Assembly: GCA_012516015.1 (NCBI GenBank)
Contig: JAAYXG010000196.1
Span: forward strand, 1 to 6,538
Direction of reading: 5' to 3'
Source: Lysobacteraceae bacterium
GTDB taxonomy: Bacteria; Pseudomonadota; Gammaproteobacteria; Steroidobacterales; Steroidobacteraceae
DNA length: 6,538 bases
The notes under the pieces: generated by a model
Told to the model about the DNA's origin: nothing
The model's database searches: none
Seen by the model: the letters and a program-made list of their open reading frames with translations, nothing else
Made by a program: the position numbers and the translations under genes
Shown: positions 1 through 5,836 of the stretch, in pieces
Layout: each line of letters opens with the position of its first letter
Position numbering within the stretch: position 1 is the stretch's first letter

Positions 1-81
1 CACGCTGAGCGTTCGCGCCCAGGTTGACGGCGGGGTGAGACTCAAGTCTGATTCCCGGCCCCGAACTGCGATTCGAACGCC
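1..81. other. Upstream stretch with no supportable gene
   Basis: I see no gene here. The frame that continues into the downstream reductase has stops at 25-27 and 49-51. The first of these could be the end of a gene that began before the window, but the eight preceding codons are too few to identify anything. No convincing promoter or strong Shine-Dalgarno sequence precedes the ATG at 82. Confidence 0.5.
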
Positions 82-828
82 ATGGATCCACGCACCTACT
101 CTCCGCCCGCTGACCTACTCCGCGACCGCATCGTTCTCATCACCGGCGCCAGCGATGGTATCGGCAAAGCAGTCGCGCTCGCGGCTGCCGCGCATGGCGC
201 AACCGTGATTCTGCACGGGCGCAACGTTCGCAGGCTCGAAGCGGTCTACGACTCGATCGTGGGCGCCGGACAGCCTCGACCTTCGATTCTTCCGCTCGAT
301 TTCGAAAGGGCGGGTCCGTCCGAGTACGATCAGCTCGCGACGGCGATCGACAAGGAATTCGGACAGCTCGATGTCCTGCTGCACAACGCGGGCATGCTTG
401 GAGAGCGCGCGCCGATCGAACACTACGATGTCGCCAAGTGGATGCGTACGATGCACGTCAACGTCAACGCTCCGTTTATTTTGACGCGCACCTGCCTACC
501 GCTCCTCAAACGTTCGGCGGATGCCTCGATCGTGTTCACATCGAGCGGGGTCGTTCCGCGGCCGCGCGCATTCTGGGGCGCGTATCTCGTGTCCAAGTGG
601 GCCAGCGACGGGCTCATGCATCTGCTTGCCGACGAGTTGGAAGGCGCGACCGCTATCCGAGTGAACAGCATCAACCCAGGCAAGGTGCGAACGAACATGC
701 GCCTGCAAGCATATCCCGCTGAGGACCGCAGCACGCTGCCGCCGCCGGAGGCAATCGTGAAGCCCTATCTGTACTTGTTCGGCCCGGATAGCCGGGGCGT
801 CAACGGCGCGACCGTCGAGTGCCAGTAG
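82..828 (+). CDS. yciK: YciK-type short-chain dehydrogenase/reductase
   Basis: This is a cytoplasmic NAD(P)-dependent oxidoreductase of the classical SDR fold whose substrate is not firmly known. The glycine-rich cofactor motif TGASDGIG is at residues 21-28 and NAG at 102-104. The catalytic set is Asn127, Ser155 (in TSS), Tyr168 and Lys172 (YLVSK). The segment from the Tyr motif through ADE and INPG to the C-terminus follows E. coli YciK closely, and the length (248 aa) is close to that protein's roughly 250. The ATG at 82 gives the usual YciK N-terminus. The nearest upstream in-frame stop is at 49-51 and no other start codon lies between, so the start is well constrained, although no clear ribosome-binding site is visible. 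The 3' end overlaps the convergent rluB-like gene by 29 bp. In E. coli yciK also lies near rluB. The family call is firm; the physiological role is unknown. Confidence 0.9.
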   Translation: MDPRTYSPPADLLRDRIVLITGASDGIGKAVALAAAAHGATVILHGRNVRRLEAVYDSIVGAGQPRPSILPLDFERAGPSEYDQLATAIDKEFGQLDVLLHNAGMLGERAPIEHYDVAKWMRTMHVNVNAPFILTRTCLPLLKRSADASIVFTSSGVVPRPRAFWGAYLVSKWASDGLMHLLADELEGATAIRVNSINPGKVRTNMRLQAYPAEDRSTLPPPEAIVKPYLYLFGPDSRGVNGATVECQ

Positions 829-1663
829 GTTTGCGGCCAACGCCTTTCCTGCCGGGCCGCGCTGCGCCTTGCCCTCTCGAACCCGGGCGCGGCTCGCGAT
901 CGTAGGGCATCGCGAGTCCTGCGGCGGCATAAAGGGCCGCGACTTGCTGCTCGGTAAGCGCGCGATGTCGACCGCGCGGCAGATCGCGCGGCAATTCGAT
1001 ATCGCCGAGCTTGACTTGCACGACGCGGCTGACTTTCAAGCCGCGGCTCTCGAAAAGGGCACGTACGGCAGCCCGTCGATGTGCTCGATGTGATTTCACG
1101 AGGAACCACCGATTGATCCCCTCGCCTCCTGCAGGCTCGATGCTCGCGAACTCGATCGTATCCTCGTCGTACTGCACCACGCGCGGAATGCTGTCGACGT
1201 CGAATTCGGGATACGGGATCAGTACGCGCGCCACGTACGCTGCCGGCGTCGTTTCGGCTCGTCGCCGCAGCGCATCCGCAAGACGGCCATCGCTCGTCAC
1301 CAACAGCAAGCCGCTATCGCCCGTCTGCATCGTATTGATCGCGAGCCAGCGGGCTCCGCGCACGCGCGGTAACGACTCCGTAACCGACTTCATGCCGATA
1401 TCTCCGTCGGGCACGTTTGCCGGCGGGGCGAACGGTTGACCCTGAGCCTTGTGGAAAAGGAGCACCTGCGCAGGAGCGGTCACCTGTAATCGCCGCGTGA
1501 CGTCCTTGCCGTCGACGACGACTCGATCGCCGCTCTCATACCGTTGGCCGACTTGCGCCGGCCGATCGTTCACGAGGATGCGCCCGTCCGCCATCCACTT
1601 CTCGATCTCACGTCGTGAGCCGAGACCGTGCTGCGCGAGAACTTTGTGGAGGCGTTCGGACAT
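800..1663 (-). CDS. rluB: RluB/RsuA-family pseudouridine synthase homologue, probably lacking the catalytic Asp
   Basis: RluB of E. coli makes pseudouridine 2605 in 23S rRNA. This 287-aa protein has the family layout. An S4 RNA-binding domain spans about residues 3-60, with an N-terminus (GSRREIE at 15-21) almost identical to RluB. A synthase domain spans about 65-245 and includes RGARW (102-106), GLLL.T.DG (118-126), GGEGINRW (179-186) and GDIELPRDLPRG (220-231). A basic Arg/Gly-rich tail of about 35 residues follows, as in RluB. The key oddity is in the active-site loop. The family reads GRLDxxTxGLLL, whereas here the aligned stretch is NTMQTGDSGLLL, so the catalytic Asp position is Gln113 (codon at 1325-1327). 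The conserved GRNRxVRR motif is reduced to HRRAAVRA (195-202). The frame is otherwise intact and there is no sign of a frameshift. It may be an inactive RNA-binding paralogue, or an enzyme with altered chemistry. It is the last gene of the minus-strand block, 67 bp after scpB, with no obvious Shine-Dalgarno sequence. Confidence 0.85.
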   Translation of the reverse strand: MSERLHKVLAQHGLGSRREIEKWMADGRILVNDRPAQVGQRYESGDRVVVDGKDVTRRLQVTAPAQVLLFHKAQGQPFAPPANVPDGDIGMKSVTESLPRVRGARWLAINTMQTGDSGLLLVTSDGRLADALRRRAETTPAAYVARVLIPYPEFDVDSIPRVVQYDEDTIEFASIEPAGGEGINRWFLVKSHRAHRRAAVRALFESRGLKVSRVVQVKLGDIELPRDLPRGRHRALTEQQVAALYAAAGLAMPYDREPRPGSRGQGAARPGRKGVGRKPTGTRRSRR

Positions 1664-1730
1664 GCGTATCGCAACACCGCGCGTGGCGAACGGGTCGCTG
1701 CCGCGGCTCCGCTAGGCGAGTTTGGACGAC

Positions 1731-2540
1731 TTAGTCGCGTTCCGGCTCGCGCACTTCGATCGTCGCCTCGTCCTCGCTCGAAGCAACCATCGTCGGCGAG
1801 CGCTCGCTGTCATCGTCCGCGTCCGCGTCGGTATCCTCTTCGCCCGCGGCATCCGCTAGCAGCTCCGAGTCCTCCATACCTTCGACCTCGGACGCGGCAT
1901 CCGCCGCTCCGTCTTGCGCCCCGGTTGCGGCGGTACTCTCGGCGCCTTCACCCTCTTCACCGCTCGCTGGCTGCGCCTCTCCGGCGGGAAGCTCGAGTTG
2001 CACGCCGATCGTTTCTACATCCTTGAGCTCCGCGAGCGTGGGCAATTGATCCAAGCTCTTCAAGCCGAAGTAGTCGAGGAATTCTCGAGTCGTGCCCAAG
2101 AGCTCCGGTCGACCCGGCACCTCGCGGTGGCCGACGACACGAATCCAATTGCGCTCCTGGAGCGTGCGCATGATCGTCGAGCTGATCGATACCCCCCGAA
2201 TCTCTTCGATTTCGCTGCGCGTGATGGGCTGTCGGTACGCGACGAGCGCGAGCGTCTCGAGGAGCGCGCGCGAGTAGCGCGCCGGTCGCTCCTGCCACAA
2301 TCGGGACACGGTATCGGCGACGCGCGGACGCACCTGTATGCGCCAGCCGCTCGCAACCTCGATGAGCTCGATCCCACGCTCCGCGTAGTCGGCAGCGAGC
2401 AAGGCCAGCGCCGCGTTGAGTTGATCCTTCGTCGGCCGTTCGCGCTCATCGAATAGATCGAGCAGCTGCTGGGTCGTCACCGGTCGGCCGGCCGCGAGCA
2501 GCGTCGCTTCGATGATGTGCTTGAGGTCGTTTTCGTTCAT
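1731..2540 (-). CDS. scpB: Segregation and condensation protein B
   Basis: ScpB is the winged-helix (kite) subunit of the SMC-ScpA-ScpB condensin. It dimerises on the ScpA kleisin and helps organise and segregate the chromosome. The first winged helix covers about residues 1-80. The second covers about 88-165 and includes RALLETLALVAYRQPITRSE, IEEIRG and the family hallmark VPGRPELLGTT at 141-151, followed by FLDYFGLKSLDQLP. Typical ScpB proteins end soon after this point, but here residues from about 184 to 269 form a low-complexity acidic tail with 29 Asp/Glu, 3 Arg and no Lys. The ATG at 2540 gives the usual start, with the first helix beginning almost immediately. The gene starts 6 bp after the scpA stop, so translation is probably coupled. 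Its presence indicates a lineage that uses SMC-ScpAB instead of MukBEF. Confidence 0.95.
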   Translation of the reverse strand: MNENDLKHIIEATLLAAGRPVTTQQLLDLFDERERPTKDQLNAALALLAADYAERGIELIEVASGWRIQVRPRVADTVSRLWQERPARYSRALLETLALVAYRQPITRSEIEEIRGVSISSTIMRTLQERNWIRVVGHREVPGRPELLGTTREFLDYFGLKSLDQLPTLAELKDVETIGVQLELPAGEAQPASGEEGEGAESTAATGAQDGAADAASEVEGMEDSELLADAAGEEDTDADADDDSERSPTMVASSEDEATIEVREPERD

Positions 2541-2546
2541 TGGGTT

Positions 2547-3740
2547 CTACCGTTCTCGCGTGTCGTCGTCTGCAGCAGGGTCGACGGGGGATTCGCCGTT
2601 CGCTTCCAGAGAAGCGTCATCGTCGGCGGCGATTTCCTCCCGTGCCTCGCCTTCTTCCTGTGCGACAGTGTCTCCCTGCACGCCGCTCGCCGTCACGTGC
2701 GCGTCATCGTGCCGAGCCTCGGCGTCTTCGGTCACACTGTCTGTCGCGGCCGACTCGTCCGCCAAAGGCACGTCGTCTTCGTCCTCGTCGTTCTCATCGG
2801 GATAGGCAGGCTGCGCAAGCGCGGCCTCGTTCTCGATGTCGGCCTCTGCGATCCCGCCTTCGACGACGGTCAACCTGCGCGCTGCCGTCGCCGTGCGCAC
2901 GTGAATGGGGGCATAGGCTTCGGCTTGTACGATCTCGACCAGCCCTTCCTTCATGAGCTCGAGAATCGCGATGAACGTGACCGTGACGCCCATGCGGCCT
3001 TCTTCGGGACGGAAGAGCTGCGTGAAATCGATGAACGCGGCGTCGCGCAGACCGCTCAAGATGTCGGACATGCGCTGGCGCACGGAGAGGCGCTCGCGAG
3101 CGACGCGATGGCTCGCGAACATCTCGGCACGCTGCAGCACGTCCTTGAAGGCCATGAGCATTTCCTGCAGCGTGACCTGCGGAACCATCTTCACGACTTT
3201 CCGCTCGACGAGCTCTGCAGACGCAGGCAACGTATCGCGCTCGAGGCGGGTGAGATTGTCGAGGTCCTCGGCAGCTTTCTTGAATCGCTCGTACTCCTGC
3301 AAGCGCCGCACGAGCTCGGCGCGCGGATCCTCTTCTTCTTGCCCGTCCGCCGACACAACCCGCGGCAGCAACATGCGGGACTTGATCTCCGCCAGCATCG
3401 CCGCCATCAGCAGATACTCGCCCGCGAGCTCGAGCTGCAACTCGGCCATCACGTCGATGTACTGCATGTACTGACGCGTGATCTCCGCGATCGGAATATC
3501 GAGGATATCCAGGTTCTGCTTGCGAATGAGATAGAGCAACAGATCTAGCGGCCCTTCGAAGGCCTCGAGGAAGACCTGAAGCGCATCAGGCGGGATGTAC
3601 AGGTCCCGCGGCAGCTCGGTGATGGGCTCGCCCTCGACGACCGCAAACGGCATTTCCGTCTGCTGCGGCGCCTCGGGCTCGCTCGCCTCGGATTCGAGCT
3701 GCGATCCCGTGTTCTCGACCAGCTTCAGTTCGGGCTTCAC
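2547..3740 (-). CDS. scpA: Segregation and condensation protein A (kleisin)
   Basis: ScpA is the kleisin that bridges the heads of the SMC dimer and binds ScpB, closing the condensin ring. The N-terminal SMC-neck binding region is clear: YIPPDALQVFLEAFEGPLDL at 48-67, LIRKQNLDILDIPIAEITRQ at 71-90, then GEYLLMAAMLAEIKSRMLLP at 107-126. A middle region with charged helices follows, then a C-terminal winged helix (about 218-285, with SDILSGLRD and VTVTFIAILELMKEGLVEI) that binds the SMC cap. Beyond about residue 297 comes a roughly 100-residue acidic tail (36 Asp/Glu, 4 Arg, no Lys), which makes the 397-aa protein much longer than the usual 250-290 aa. I chose the GTG at 3738-3740 because it overlaps the trpS stop as GTGA. 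The ATG at 3651-3653 (Met30, MPFAVVEGEP) is a credible alternative, since the first 29 residues are poorly conserved. The open frame continues upstream inside trpS, but that part does not resemble kleisin. Confidence 0.93.
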   Translation of the reverse strand: MKPELKLVENTGSQLESEASEPEAPQQTEMPFAVVEGEPITELPRDLYIPPDALQVFLEAFEGPLDLLLYLIRKQNLDILDIPIAEITRQYMQYIDVMAELQLELAGEYLLMAAMLAEIKSRMLLPRVVSADGQEEEDPRAELVRRLQEYERFKKAAEDLDNLTRLERDTLPASAELVERKVVKMVPQVTLQEMLMAFKDVLQRAEMFASHRVARERLSVRQRMSDILSGLRDAAFIDFTQLFRPEEGRMGVTVTFIAILELMKEGLVEIVQAEAYAPIHVRTATAARRLTVVEGGIAEADIENEAALAQPAYPDENDEDEDDVPLADESAATDSVTEDAEARHDDAHVTASGVQGDTVAQEEGEAREEIAADDDASLEANGESPVDPAADDDTRER

Positions 3741-5014
3741 CGGTAAATCATCCCCATCGCCTGGTGCACTTCTTCGAGCGTCTGCCGTGCGACATCGCGC
3801 GCCCGCTCGCAGCCTTCCGCGATGATGCCGCGTACGAGGTCGCGATTCTCCTCGAACTCTTGGGCGCGCTCGCGAATCGCAGCGATCTCCGCGACGACCA
3901 CGTCCGCGAGGCGCTTCTTGCAATCGAGGCAGCCGATGCCCGCCGAGCGGCACCCTTCCTGCACCCACGCCTGAGTGTCGGCATCCGAATAGATTTTGTG
4001 AAGGTGCCACACCGGACATTTTTCCGGATCGCCCGGGTCCGTGCGACGAACGCGCGCCGGATCCGTTTGCATCGTCCTGAGTTTCTTCGCCACGGAATCG
4101 GGATCCTCTCTAAGCCCGATCGTGTTGCCGTACGACTTGGACATCTTGCGCCCGTCGAGGCCGGGCACTTTGGGTGTCTCGGTCAACATCGCTTCGGGCT
4201 CGACGTGAATGCTTCGTCCAGTGCCTTCCAGGTATCCGAGCAGCCGCTCCCTATCGGCCAACGTCAAACGAGCGTTCCCGTCGAGCAGCGCGCGCGCCTT
4301 GTCGAGCGCCTCGACGTCGCCTTGTTCTTGATAAAGGCGGCGCAACTCTTTGTACCGATTCCCGTTGCGGCTACCCAGACTCTTGAGCGCCTTCTCGACC
4401 TTCGCTTCGAAGTCACGCTCCTTGCCGTACACGTGATTGAAACGACGTGCGATTTCGCGCGTGATCTCGACGTGTGCGACTTGGTCCTCTCCAACCGGAA
4501 CGTAAGCCGGTTTGTAGAGCAGGATGTCGGCGCTTTGCAGCAGCGGATAGCCCAGGAATCCATAAGTTGCCAGATCTTTGTCGCGCAGTTGCTCTTGTTG
4601 ATCCTTGTAGGTCGGCACGCGCTCGAGCCAGCCGAGCGGCGTGATCATCGACAGCAAGAGGTGCAGCTCGGAGTGTTCGGGCACTCGGGATTGAATGAAG
4701 AGCGTCGCGCTCGCCGGGTTGATGCCGGCCGCCAACCAATCGATGACCATCTCCCAGACGTTGCTATTGAGAGATGAAGTGTCTTCATATCCCGTCGTCA
4801 GCGCGTGAATGTCTGCGATGAAGAAATAGCATTCGTACTGATACTGGAGGTCGATCCAGTTCTTGAGCGCTCCATGATAATTGCCCAAGTGCAGCGCGCC
4901 GGTCGGACGCATGCCGGAAAGAACTCGCCGTGTCGTACTACTCGATGCACTCAAAGCCAGGAGATCCTCTTGGGTGAAGCCGATCTGCGACCTGCGAAAC
5001 GCCGTTTGAGGCAC
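3737..5014 (-). CDS. trpS: Tryptophanyl-tRNA synthetase, long form with a Cys4 motif
   Basis: This is a class I aminoacyl-tRNA synthetase that charges tRNA-Trp with tryptophan using ATP in the cytoplasm. The HIGH-type signature PTGALHLGNY is at 37-46, the tryptophan/ATP pocket segment VPVGEDQ at 172-178, and KMSKS at 290-294. Between RFNHVYG (191-197) and GLDGRKMSKS lies a charged insertion of roughly 60 residues that E. coli TrpRS (334 aa) lacks. From memory, long TrpRS forms in betaproteobacteria have the same arrangement. Cysteines 333, 355, 362 and 365 form C-x21-C-x6-C-x2-C. This nearly matches the [4Fe-4S] ligand spacing described for Thermotoga maritima TrpRS (C-x22-C-x6-C-x2-C). The start is uncertain. 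The GTG at 5014 gives 425 aa but has no Shine-Dalgarno sequence. A TTG at 4952-4954 gives 405 aa, lies about 11 nt after AAGAGG and fits homologue N-termini better. Met35 is too late because it lies inside the core strand. The stop overlaps scpA. Confidence 0.95.
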   Translation of the reverse strand: MPQTAFRRSQIGFTQEDLLALSASSSTTRRVLSGMRPTGALHLGNYHGALKNWIDLQYQYECYFFIADIHALTTGYEDTSSLNSNVWEMVIDWLAAGINPASATLFIQSRVPEHSELHLLLSMITPLGWLERVPTYKDQQEQLRDKDLATYGFLGYPLLQSADILLYKPAYVPVGEDQVAHVEITREIARRFNHVYGKERDFEAKVEKALKSLGSRNGNRYKELRRLYQEQGDVEALDKARALLDGNARLTLADRERLLGYLEGTGRSIHVEPEAMLTETPKVPGLDGRKMSKSYGNTIGLREDPDSVAKKLRTMQTDPARVRRTDPGDPEKCPVWHLHKIYSDADTQAWVQEGCRSAGIGCLDCKKRLADVVVAEIAAIRERAQEFEENRDLVRGIIAEGCERARDVARQTLEEVHQAMGMIYR

Positions 5015-5016
5015 AT
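4951..5016 (-). CDS. Possible 21-codon leader ORF overlapping the trpS start region
   Basis: An ATG at 5014-5016 opens a 21-codon frame that is different from trpS and ends at TGA 4951-4953. The predicted peptide is strongly basic (two KR pairs and two RR pairs). Its penultimate sense codon is TGG (Trp). The stop codon overlaps the alternative trpS start TTG (4952-4954) as TTGA, the same style of overlap seen at trpS-scpA and yciB-bolA. No clear Shine-Dalgarno sequence precedes the ATG, and one Trp codon in a frame this short could be chance. It is listed as a candidate regulatory peptide only. The alternative reading is that trpS starts at the GTG at 5014 and this frame is not translated. 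Confidence 0.25.
   Translation of the reverse strand: MCLKRRFAGRRSASPKRISWL
4957..4973 (-). promoter_or_regulatory. Imperfect hairpin covering the putative trpS ribosome-binding site
   Basis: In the trpS mRNA sense this reads CCAAGAGGATCTCCTGG. The arms CCAAGAG and CTCCTGG can pair with one A-C mismatch around a 3-nt loop. The 5' arm contains the AAGAGG that would serve as Shine-Dalgarno for the TTG at 4952-4954, and the 3' arm includes the TGG codon of the candidate leader ORF. If the TTG is the true start, the hairpin could limit initiation until it is melted. This is inferred from sequence alone, and the stem is short. Confidence 0.3.
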
Positions 5017-5087
5017 CGCACTGTGTTGAATCAAGGTTTTACGGAACTTTATTAGATGACGGAGCTAAGTCGTGCGGCTGGCTCGGC

Positions 5088-5116
5088 ATTATACGGGAGG
5101 CGCGGCTAGCGAAACA
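5088..5116 (-). promoter_or_regulatory. Probable promoter for trpS-scpA-scpB
   Basis: On the minus strand a perfect TATAAT -10 box lies at 5093-5088, a striking AT-rich hexamer in this GC-rich DNA. The best-placed -35 region, 17 bases upstream (5116-5111, TGTTTC), is weak and overlaps the end of yciO. Transcription would start near 5081 and leave a leader of about 65 nt to the GTG, or about 125 nt to the TTG. This suggests that trpS and the downstream genes can be transcribed separately from yciO. Confidence 0.5.
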
Positions 5117-5741
5117 CGCTGACGTCGCCTTTGCCCTCGCGCACGACGACGGGAGCGGGGCCCGCGAGATCGACGACACTCGTCGGCTCGAAGCCGCAAT
5201 TGCCGCCATCGATCACCGCGTCGACGACGTGGTAGAGCCGTTCCTGTATTTCCCGGGCGTCGCTCATCGGCGTTTCTTCGCCGGGCAGAATCAAGGTCGA
5301 GCTCATCAACGGCTCAGCGAGCAGCTCCAGGATCGCGCGCGGGACGGGATGATCCGGCACTCGGATGCCGATCGTGCGGCGCTTCGGGTTTTGCAGACGC
5401 TTCGGCGTTTCGCGCGTCGCTTCGAGCAAGAATGTGTAAGGCCCCGGTGTGAATGCCTTGAGGGTTCGGTATTGCTGATTGCTGACCCGCGCATACTTCG
5501 CAATCTCCGACAAGTCGCGGCACACGAGCGTGAAATGATGGTGCTTGTCCGTCTGTCGGATGCGGGCGATCCGCTCCATTGCCGCCTTGTCGCCGATGTG
5601 GCAGCCGAGCGCGTAACTCGAATCCGTCGGGTAGACGACCACACCGCCCGCTCGAATGATGTCCACGGCCTGCTTGACGAGGCGCGGTTGCGGATCCTTC
5701 GGATGGATTTCGAGGTAACGACTGGTCACGGCAACGATCAC
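5106..5741 (-). CDS. yciO: YciO-family (Sua5/YciO/YrdC-like) protein
   Basis: This protein belongs to the YrdC-like fold family that includes TsaC/Sua5, which make threonylcarbamoyl-AMP for the tRNA t6A modification. It matches the YciO branch along its full length: IHPKDPQPRLVKQAV at 12-26, GGVVVYPTDSSYALGC at 32-47, AMERIARIRQ at 54-63, FTLVCRDLSEI at 70-80, TPGPYTFLL at 98-106 and PVVVREGKGDV near the C-terminus. At 211 aa it is close to E. coli YciO (206 aa). Where TsaC has an STSAN-type motif, this protein has SSTLIL (147-152) without the Asn, as YciO does. It should therefore not be assumed to replace TsaC. The YciO function is not settled; it may have weak TsaC-like activity. The start is GTG at 5739-5741. 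A second in-frame GTG at 5727-5729 would give an N-terminus nearer the E. coli length. Neither has a clear ribosome-binding site. Confidence 0.9.
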   Translation of the reverse strand: MIVAVTSRYLEIHPKDPQPRLVKQAVDIIRAGGVVVYPTDSSYALGCHIGDKAAMERIARIRQTDKHHHFTLVCRDLSEIAKYARVSNQQYRTLKAFTPGPYTFLLEATRETPKRLQNPKRRTIGIRVPDHPVPRAILELLAEPLMSSTLILPGEETPMSDAREIQERLYHVVDAVIDGGNCGFEPTSVVDLAGPAPVVVREGKGDVSVFR

Positions 5742-5752
5742 GGCGTAACGAT
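5727..5752. repeat. Short near-perfect tandem duplication at the yciO start
   Basis: CACGGCAACGAT (5727-5738) is followed directly by CACGGCGTAACGAT (5739-5752). The two copies differ only by a 2-base insertion. Each copy carries one of the two candidate yciO GTG codons, so the duplication may have created the alternative start. It is probably a replication-slippage product. Confidence 0.6.
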
Positions 5753-5777
5753 CACACGAAGACTCGATTGAACGACT

Positions 5778-5821
5778 GGGGCGGGCGGCTGTCTTCTCAG
5801 CCGTCGACTGTCAACCGCCCC
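5778..5821. repeat. Nested inverted repeat in the divergent promoter region
   Basis: The inner arms CGGCTG (5786-5791) and CAGCCG (5798-5803) are perfectly complementary around the 6-base spacer TCTTCT. The outer arms GGGGCGG (5778-5784) and CCGCCCC (5815-5821) are also perfectly complementary. The right side carries an 11-base asymmetry that includes the palindrome GTCGAC (5803-5808). No T-tract follows in either direction, so a simple intrinsic terminator is unlikely. An operator or a structured yciO leader is more plausible. Confidence 0.5.
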
Positions 5822-5836
5822 CCTTCCGCGTATGAT
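5808..5836 (+). promoter_or_regulatory. Sigma-70-type promoter for yciB-bolA
   Basis: The -35 element CTGTCA (5808-5813) matches TTGACA at four of six positions. After a spacer of exactly 17 bases comes the -10 element TATGAT (5831-5836), which matches five of six. Transcription should begin near 5843, about 27 nt before the yciB ATG. The -10 lies within GTATGATAC (5830-5838), whose flanks are palindromic, so the minus strand also shows TATCAT. Confidence 0.6.

Noticed and set aside
1664..1730. Promoter or terminator between scpB and the rluB-like gene
   Set aside because: The 67-bp gap shows only short GC palindromes, with no T-tract and no paired -35/-10 boxes. Read-through from scpB is the simpler view.
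2517..3548. A 343-codon plus-strand open frame antisense to scpA
   Set aside because: It lies wholly over the well-supported scpA and the start of scpB, resembles no family I know, and has the His/Arg/Leu-rich composition typical of frames opposite GC-rich genes.
3741..4019. Extension of scpA to a start inside trpS (490 aa)
   Set aside because: The extra 93 residues are out of frame within trpS, are Arg/Gly-rich and do not resemble kleisin. The GTGA overlap at 3737-3740 gives a natural start.
3764..4777. A 337-codon plus-strand open frame antisense to trpS
   Set aside because: It is the mirror of a conserved synthetase gene, with no recognisable domain and no promoter or ribosome-binding site. 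It is best explained by the GC-biased codon use of trpS.
5015..5105. T-box riboswitch or tRNA-like element ahead of trpS
   Set aside because: I found no T-box consensus, specifier-loop structure or terminator/antiterminator pair. Only the -10 box and the short leader features could be supported.
5778..5823. Intrinsic terminator in the yciO-yciB gap
   Set aside because: The inverted repeat is GC-rich but has no T-tract on either strand. It also sits upstream of both divergent genes, where a terminator is not expected.
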